From Hyphomicrobiales bacterium (lineage in GTDB: Bacteria; Pseudomonadota; Alphaproteobacteria; Rhizobiales; Rhizobiaceae): 64,000 bases of DNA. The notes under the pieces are model-generated. The model ran no database searches. It was not told the origin of the DNA and saw nothing but the letters and a program-made list of their open reading frames with translations. Where the stretch lies: NCBI GenBank assembly GCA_900471925.1, contig UCGV01000005.1, positions 124,001-188,000 on the forward strand, written 5' to 3'. The translations under genes and the position numbers were made by a program. How positions within the stretch are numbered: the first letter of the stretch is position 1; every line of letters starts with the position of its first letter. Below are positions 61,232-64,000 of the stretch, in pieces.

Positions 61232-62275
61232 TTAGAAGCGATCCACATCCAGAATGGCCTGGGCAAAGGCCTGCGGTGCCTCCTGCGGCAGGTTGTGACC
61301 GATGCCACCTGATATGGTGCGATGCTCATACCTGCCGGTGAATTTCTTGGCATAGGCCGAAGGGTCGGGATGCGGGGCGCCATTGGCATCGCCTTCCATG
61401 GTGATGGTCGGCACGGCGATGGCGGGGAAGGCAGCAAGCTTCATCTCGAGCTCGTCATGCTTCCGCTCGCCATCGGCAAGGCCAAGCCGCCAGCGGTAGT
61501 TGTGAATGGTGATGGCGACATGATCAGGATTTTCGAAAGCCTTTGCCGAGCGGTCGAAAGTCGCGTCGTCAAAATTCCATTGCGGCGAGGCGAGCTTCCA
61601 GATCAGCTTGGCGAAATCGTGTGTGTTTGCCTGATAGCCTTCACGGCCGCGCTCGGTCGCGAAATAGAACTGATACCACCAGGAAAGCTCGGCCTGCGGC
61701 GGCAGCGGCTTCTTGTTGGCTTCCTGGCTGCCGATCAGATAACCACTGACCGAGACCAGGGCGTTGCAGCGTTCCGGCCAGATGGCGGCGAGGATGTCGG
61801 CGGTGCGACCGCCCCAATCATAACCGCCAATGACAGCGCGCTCGATCTTCAACGCGTCCATGAAGGCGATAATGTCGGTGGCGATGGCGGCCTGCTGACC
61901 ATTGCGCGGCGTGTCGGCCGAGAGAAATTCGGTTGTTCCGTAGCCGCGCAGATAGGGGATCAGCACCCGGTAGCCCGCGTCGGCAAGGACCGGCGCGACA
62001 TCGACGAAGCTGTAGATGTCGTAGGGCCAGCCATGCAGCAGCAGCACGACCGGGCCGTTGGCCGGGCCAGCCTCGGCGTAGCCGACATTAAGTGCGCCGG
62101 CCTTGACCTGCTTCAGCGCCGCAAATGAGGTGTACGTGCCGGCCTTGATGGCCGGGACGACTACCTTGGGCGACTGAGCGGCCGCAGCGCTCGCCAGGCC
62201 GAATTCGGCTGCCGCCATGGTCATGGCCGCAACACCTAGAAAGTGACGACGCTGAAGATTGATTTCGCTGGACAT
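61232..62275 (-). CDS. Tat-exported alpha/beta hydrolase, epoxide-hydrolase-like
   Basis: A 347-aa protein. The N-terminus carries a twin-arginine signal (LQRRHFLGVAAM, then a hydrophobic segment ending ASAAAA), so it is folded before export to the periplasm. The hydrolase part (about 75-345) has the oxyanion HGWPYDIYSF, the nucleophile elbow GGYDWGGRT with Asp instead of Ser, as in epoxide hydrolases and haloalkane dehalogenases, and the catalytic His in GGIGHNLPQEAP. ATG 62275 follows GGAGAAAG; an in-frame ATG at 62344 would run through a conserved promoter element. The upstream region shares elements with the ohr promoter. The substrate could be a toxic epoxide or lipid product. Confidence 0.88.
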   Translation of the reverse strand: MSSEINLQRRHFLGVAAMTMAAAEFGLASAAAAQSPKVVVPAIKAGTYTSFAALKQVKAGALNVGYAEAGPANGPVVLLLHGWPYDIYSFVDVAPVLADAGYRVLIPYLRGYGTTEFLSADTPRNGQQAAIATDIIAFMDALKIERAVIGGYDWGGRTADILAAIWPERCNALVSVSGYLIGSQEANKKPLPPQAELSWWYQFYFATERGREGYQANTHDFAKLIWKLASPQWNFDDATFDRSAKAFENPDHVAITIHNYRWRLGLADGERKHDELEMKLAAFPAIAVPTITMEGDANGAPHPDPSAYAKKFTGRYEHRTISGGIGHNLPQEAPQAFAQAILDVDRF

Positions 62276-62693
62276 GGGCTTTCTCCGTTTCGATTTGATG
62301 GCGAGAAGAAAACAGCCGGCATGTATCCCCGATGTTTCGGGCATCCACCTCTATTGCATGCGGATGTAGCTTCCGGCCGTCCAGATACGTTCTGATACAA
62401 TCGGCTTCCCACCCAGCACGACCATCCTGGTGTTAGCCGACTGCGGACCATGACAACGATACTCTGTTTTCTCCCTGCTCCGGCGACTATCCCGATTTTC
62501 AGGCGATTTCAGCCGGCCGAAGCAGCCAAGGCAGGAAGATAGCTTAGCCATGATCGGGTTGCTTCCTACACTTCGGTACAGATTGCCACCGAACCGGACA
62601 CATCCGAGATACATCGCCTCGACCAAATTGGCCCCGTTGCTGGTCGAGCCACATCGCCGCCCAGAGCCCGATCACCCGGTTTCAAAGGAAACG
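62276..62693. other. 418-nt divergent intergenic region
   Basis: Separates the Tat-exported hydrolase (minus) from the CcdA-thioredoxin gene (plus; AAAGGA before 62694). It contains the shared elements at 62323-62399. A short minus-strand open frame near 62351-62626 has no ribosome site or recognisable sequence and is not called. Confidence 0.5.
62323..62399 (-). promoter_or_regulatory. Shared upstream elements, copy B (exported hydrolase)
   Basis: GTATCCCCGATGTTTC (62323-62338) and TACGTTCTGATACA (62386-62399). The latter is the exact reverse complement of the ohr copy and sits in GATACGTTCTGATAC, two GATAC repeats 10 bp apart. The gap between elements is 47 nt here versus 15 nt at ohr, a difference of 32 nt, about three helical turns. 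Confidence 0.6.
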
Positions 62694-64000
62694 ATGATGA
62701 CGCTTCTTATCATTGCCTATCTCGGAGGGGCGCTGACCATATTCAGCCCCTGCATCCTGCCCATCCTGCCTTTCGTCTTTGCCCGCGCTGGGCAGCCTTT
62801 CATGCGCAGCACGCTGCCCATGCTGATCGGCATGTCCGCCACCTTTGCGCTCGTGGCAACGCTCGCCGCCATCGGCGGCAGCTGGGCAATCAATGCGAAT
62901 GAATATGGCCGCTTTGCCGCGCTGATCCTGTTTGCGATCTTCGGCGTCAGCCTGATTTCACCACGCGTCGCAAGCTACATCACCCAGCCTGTCGTCGACT
63001 TCGGCAACCGTTTGCTGAATGCGTCCGGCAGGACGGGTACGGCACCGACTGCTGCAAGCGCGCTCGTTCTCGGCGTCGCAACCGGTCTGCTCTGGGCGCC
63101 CTGCGCTGGGCCGATCCTCGGCTTGGTGCTGACAGGTGCTGCCCTGCAGGGCGCCAATCTGCAGACGACATTGCTGCTGCTTGCCTATGCAGCCGGTGCC
63201 GCGACATCTCTTGCCATTGCGCTTTCCGTCGGCGGAAAGATCTTTGCCGGCATGAAGAAGTCGCTCGGCGTCAGTGAGCGTATCCGTCAGGGTCTGGGCG
63301 CCGCCGTCATCGCCGGAGTCGCCGTCATCGCGCTCGGCCTCGACACGGGCCTTCTTTCCAAGATCTCCTATGCCAGCACTGCGACCTTCGAACGGGCCGT
63401 GCTCGACAGGTTGAATGTGAAGCCGACTGATGGCGTGGAGTCTGAGGTTGCAAGTAACGACAAGTCGATCGGCATTGCCGATGCCGCAAAGCCTTTCCGC
63501 AGCGATCTGCCGGTCGAAGGTCGTGCGCCCTCGCTCGATGGCGCCGTCGAATGGCTGAACTCGCAGCCGCTGACCACGGAACAGCTTCGCGGCAAGGTCG
63601 TGCTTGTCGATTTCTGGACCTACTCCTGCATCAACTGCATTCGCACGATCCCCTATGTCCGTGCCTGGGCCGAAAAGTATAAGGACCAGGGCCTTGTCGT
63701 GATCGGTGTTCACGCGCCGGAATTCGCCTTTGAGAAGAAGATCGACAATGTCAAAAAGGCCATCGGCGATTTCAACATCGGCTATCCGGTTGCCATCGAC
63801 AACGATTACAAGATCTGGCGCGCCTTCGATAACAGCTACTGGCCGGCTCACTATCTGATCGACGCCAAGGGCCAGATCCGCGAGCATCATTTCGGCGAAG
63901 GCAATTATCGACAGACCGAACAGGCGATCCAGGACCTTCTGCGCGAAGCCGGCAGTGAAATGGCCGCAAGCGCACCGGTCGTGCCCGATGCGAAGGGTGC
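62694..64000 (+). CDS. CcdA/DipZ-type cytochrome c biogenesis protein fused to thioredoxin-like domain (3' partial)
   Basis: The frame is open from ATG 62694 (AAAGGA upstream) to the window end, giving about 435 visible residues. The first 230 form a CcdA/DsbD-beta membrane domain of about six helices with the redox cysteines in FSPCILPILPF and WAPCAGPILG, which carries electrons across the inner membrane. From about 275 a thioredoxin-like (TlpA/AhpC-TSA) domain follows with Cys312-x-x-Cys315 in WTYSCINCIRTIPYV and a cis-proline-like WPAHYLID. This DipZ layout delivers reductant to periplasmic thiols. The C-terminus, probably a galactose-binding-like extension as in DipZ, lies beyond the window. 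Confidence 0.9.
   Translation, partial: MMTLLIIAYLGGALTIFSPCILPILPFVFARAGQPFMRSTLPMLIGMSATFALVATLAAIGGSWAINANEYGRFAALILFAIFGVSLISPRVASYITQPVVDFGNRLLNASGRTGTAPTAASALVLGVATGLLWAPCAGPILGLVLTGAALQGANLQTTLLLLAYAAGAATSLAIALSVGGKIFAGMKKSLGVSERIRQGLGAAVIAGVAVIALGLDTGLLSKISYASTATFERAVLDRLNVKPTDGVESEVASNDKSIGIADAAKPFRSDLPVEGRAPSLDGAVEWLNSQPLTTEQLRGKVVLVDFWTYSCINCIRTIPYVRAWAEKYKDQGLVVIGVHAPEFAFEKKIDNVKKAIGDFNIGYPVAIDNDYKIWRAFDNSYWPAHYLIDAKGQIREHHFGEGNYRQTEQAIQDLLREAGSEMAASAPVVPDAKG

Noticed and set aside
62351..62626. 91-codon minus-strand ORF upstream of the Tat-exported hydrolase
   Set aside because: No ribosome site, Arg/Ser/Gly-rich random-like composition, and it runs over the shared regulatory element.
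1..64000. tRNA, rRNA, insertion sequences, phage or plasmid-transfer genes
   Set aside because: Scanned for characteristic sequences and gene families on both strands; none was recognised.

Overview
The window looks like chromosome or large-replicon DNA of a plant-associated alphaproteobacterium of the Rhizobium/Agrobacterium type. The reasons are GC-rich coding with strong third-position bias, many ABC uptake operons with LacI or GntR regulators, a fucosylated surface-polysaccharide region, and a phn operon. This is inference from gene content; no rRNA, tRNA, IS element, phage gene or CRISPR array was seen.

Layout. (1) 1-6.2 kb: surface-polysaccharide genes (two GT4 glycosyltransferases, a Wzz/BY-kinase, GDP-mannose 4,6-dehydratase and GDP-fucose synthase). 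(2) 6.2-11.7 kb: a FadR-type GntR regulator divergent from an M20 amidohydrolase plus polar amino-acid/opine-type ABC operon, with a near-perfect 30-bp palindrome between them. (3) 11.7-20.9 kb: FUSC transporter, secreted alpha/beta hydrolase, a decayed polyamine-type ABC transporter (intact binding protein; ATPase and permease broken and fused by deletion), Old Yellow Enzyme, aldo/keto reductase, MFS exporter and a small ABM monooxygenase. (4) 21.2-28.8 kb: two very large winged-helix/STAND-ATPase/TPR regulators flanking an aldehyde dehydrogenase. (5) 28.9-31.7 kb: hypothetical protein, MYG1-family protein, MFS transporter.

(6) 31.8-41.7 kb: LacI regulator, sugar ABC transporter and GH127 beta-L-arabinofuranosidase, followed by two divergent proline-specific peptidases. 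Together these could handle arabinosylated, hydroxyproline-rich plant glycopeptides. (7) 41.8-57.1 kb: the most unusual region. It has an EEP phosphatase, a LacI-HTH/PfkB-kinase fusion protein, a Ugp-type ABC transporter, a GpdQ-like phosphodiesterase, phnFGHIJKLM and a second PfkB kinase. Its PhnJ keeps the family scaffold and the radical glycine but has lost the cysteines that hold the Fe-S cluster and carry the thiyl radical, so this 'C-P lyase' probably does something else.

(8) 57.2-64 kb: a leaderless DegP-like protease whose Shine-Dalgarno lies inside a hairpin, a 42-aa ORF, an Ohr peroxidase, an OmpR/HK two-component pair, a Tat-exported epoxide-hydrolase-like protein and a CcdA-thioredoxin fusion that runs off the end. 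The ohr and hydrolase upstream regions share two unusual sequence elements, pointing to a common regulator, perhaps the response regulator encoded between them.
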